NCBI GenBank assembly: GCA_023457615.1
Contig: JAEWKY010000025.1
Span: 1 to 6,109, forward strand
Direction: 5' to 3'
DNA: 6,109 bases
Source: Actinomycetes bacterium
Lineage (GTDB): Bacteria > Actinomycetota > Actinomycetes > Actinomycetales > Microbacteriaceae
The position numbers and the translations under genes were made by a program. Below the pieces are notes generated by a model. It saw only the letters and a list, made by a program, of their open reading frames with translations, ran no database searches and was not told the origin of the DNA. Below are positions 5,225-6,109 of this stretch, piece after piece; position 1 is the stretch's first letter; each line of letters begins with the position of its first letter.

Positions 5225-6109
5225 GCTGAGGCGCACGGCGATCGTGTCGCCGCGCAGCACCGTGCGGCCGGGCTCCGGGTCGGCGCGGGTGACCCGCGAG
5301 CTGTTCGGGAAGGTGCGCGACACCTCGTCGTCGATCGGCCGGTCGGGCGCGATGATCAGGCCGACGGCGGCGAGGGCGTTGCTCGCCTCGTTCCACGACA
5401 TCCCGACGATGTCGGGCACGCTGACCGGCTCGGGGCCCTTCGAGATCGTGAGCCCGACGGTGTCGCCGGGGCTCAGGTGACCGCCCGGATCGACGATCGA
5501 GATCACGTGCCCCTCGTCGACGGTGTCGTGGAAGGTCTGCACCGCCCGGTTCGGATCGACGCCGAGACCGGCCTCGGAGAGCAGCGCCGTCGCGGCCTCG
5601 GGGGTCTGGTCGACGACCTCCGGGATGGCGCCCGCCGACACGATGAGGGTGATCGGCTGCTTCTCGCCGTACTGCCCGATCCCGAGCAGGCTCGTGTCGT
5701 CGGCCCCGAGCGCGTCGATCAGGTTGCCCTTGCCGATCGCGGCGTCGTAGCGGTAGACGGTGTCGCGGGCCGTCCAGTGCGACGCGACGATCTCGTCGGC
5801 CGTCGCCTCCGGCATCCCCTGCTCCAGCGCGATGTCGAGCAGCATCGGTCCGGTCGAGATGAGCAGTGTCACGGACGTGCCGCGCGCGAGGGACGTGCCG
5901 ATCGCGGGCTCGGTCTCGGCGACCGCGCCGACGGGCACGTCGGGCGACGGCGCCGAGCCCGGGACGTCGGAGACCACGAGTCCGAGGTCGGTGAGGATGT
6001 CGGCCGCCTGCTCGGGGGTCGCGCCGGAGATGGATGCCGGGATCGTCACGCTCGACCCCGGCCCGACGCCGAACCACCAGCCGAGCGTGCCGCCGACGAG
6101 GGCGAGCAC
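5216..6109 (-). CDS. pknL: C-terminal part of a PASTA-domain Ser/Thr protein kinase (PknL/PknB type), cut by the window edge
   Basis: Only the last 297 codons are present; the reading frame runs off the right edge, so the cytoplasmic kinase domain lies outside. The visible part begins with the end of a membrane-spanning segment (about residues 1-14, ALVGGTLGWWFGVG) and continues as four PASTA-like repeats at about 21-88, 89-161, 162-226 and 229-297. Each ends in a typical strand such as VTLLISTGP, ITLIVSAG, VGLTISKGP and IAVRLSVG. Repeats 3 and 4 start with the usual IPEVV and VPDIVGMS, while repeat 2 is degenerate (LLDIALEQG). PASTA repeats lie outside the cell and sense peptidoglycan fragments in characterised kinases. 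The gene faces aroG, as I recall pknL doing in Mycobacterium and Corynebacterium, so PknL is the likeliest orthologue. A PASTA protein without a kinase domain, or PknB, are the alternatives. The GTG at the extreme edge is not the real start. Confidence 0.82.
   Translation of the reverse strand: MLALVGGTLGWWFGVGPGSSVTIPASISGATPEQAADILTDLGLVVSDVPGSAPSPDVPVGAVAETEPAIGTSLARGTSVTLLISTGPMLLDIALEQGMPEATADEIVASHWTARDTVYRYDAAIGKGNLIDALGADDTSLLGIGQYGEKQPITLIVSAGAIPEVVDQTPEAATALLSEAGLGVDPNRAVQTFHDTVDEGHVISIVDPGGHLSPGDTVGLTISKGPEPVSVPDIVGMSWNEASNALAAVGLIIAPDRPIDDEVSRTFPNSSRVTRADPEPGRTVLRGDTIAVRLSVG

Noticed and set aside
3627..6077. An 816-codon minus-strand open frame running across aroG and the kinase gene
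   Set aside because: Low-complexity Arg-rich composition with no motif. It overlaps two clearly real genes in other frames and is a high-GC shadow.
6107..6109. GTG at the right edge as the start of a small secreted PASTA protein
   Set aside because: The position is at the window edge in the middle of a membrane segment, with the frame still open. A cut kinase gene explains it better.
1..6109. tRNA or rRNA genes, CRISPR arrays, insertion sequences, phage or defence genes
   Set aside because: Both strands were looked over. No repeat-spacer pattern, transposase, terminal repeats or RNA gene signature was seen, and composition is even throughout.

Overview
The window is a very GC-rich stretch of ordinary, tightly packed bacterial chromosome. 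High G/C at third codon positions, GTG starts, probably leaderless genes with TAnnnT -10 boxes, and the gene set itself all point to an actinobacterium. The protein sequences look most like Microbacteriaceae (order Micrococcales), but that family call is an inference from sequence feel, not a search. There are five protein genes: four complete and one cut by the right edge. No RNA gene, mobile element, CRISPR array or phage gene is visible.

Layout from left to right. Positions 1-67 hold a strong GC hairpin that ends the first gene. Positions 68-1894 (minus) encode a FadD15-like long-chain fatty acyl-CoA ligase. An 87-base divergent promoter region follows. On the plus strand come a ROK-family glucokinase (1982-2965), a PlsC-type 1-acylglycerol-3-phosphate acyltransferase (2977-3684) and a class II (plant/mycobacterial type) DAHP synthase (3771-5141). 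After a repeat-rich 74-base convergent gap, positions 5216-6109 (minus) carry the extracellular PASTA-repeat end of a membrane Ser/Thr protein kinase, probably the PknL-type kinase.

From memory, the same set (fadD15, plsC, aroG, pknL) lies close together in Mycobacterium tuberculosis, and glk, plsC, aroG and pknL are close together in Corynebacterium. The neighbourhood therefore looks like an old actinobacterial block rather than an acquired island. The products cover glucose phosphorylation, fatty acid activation and transfer to glycerolipid, the first step of the shikimate pathway, and envelope-sensing phosphorylation. These are central functions that draw on glycolytic carbon or build and monitor the envelope.

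I did not find an undescribed system. The items worth a second look are small and regulatory: TAGGCT/TAGACT boxes placed just upstream of all three plus-strand genes (two apparently leaderless), a short palindrome in the divergent promoter, a 13-codon upstream reading frame ending in Trp that overlaps the start codon of the DAHP synthase gene, and interlocking inverted repeats between the convergent genes.
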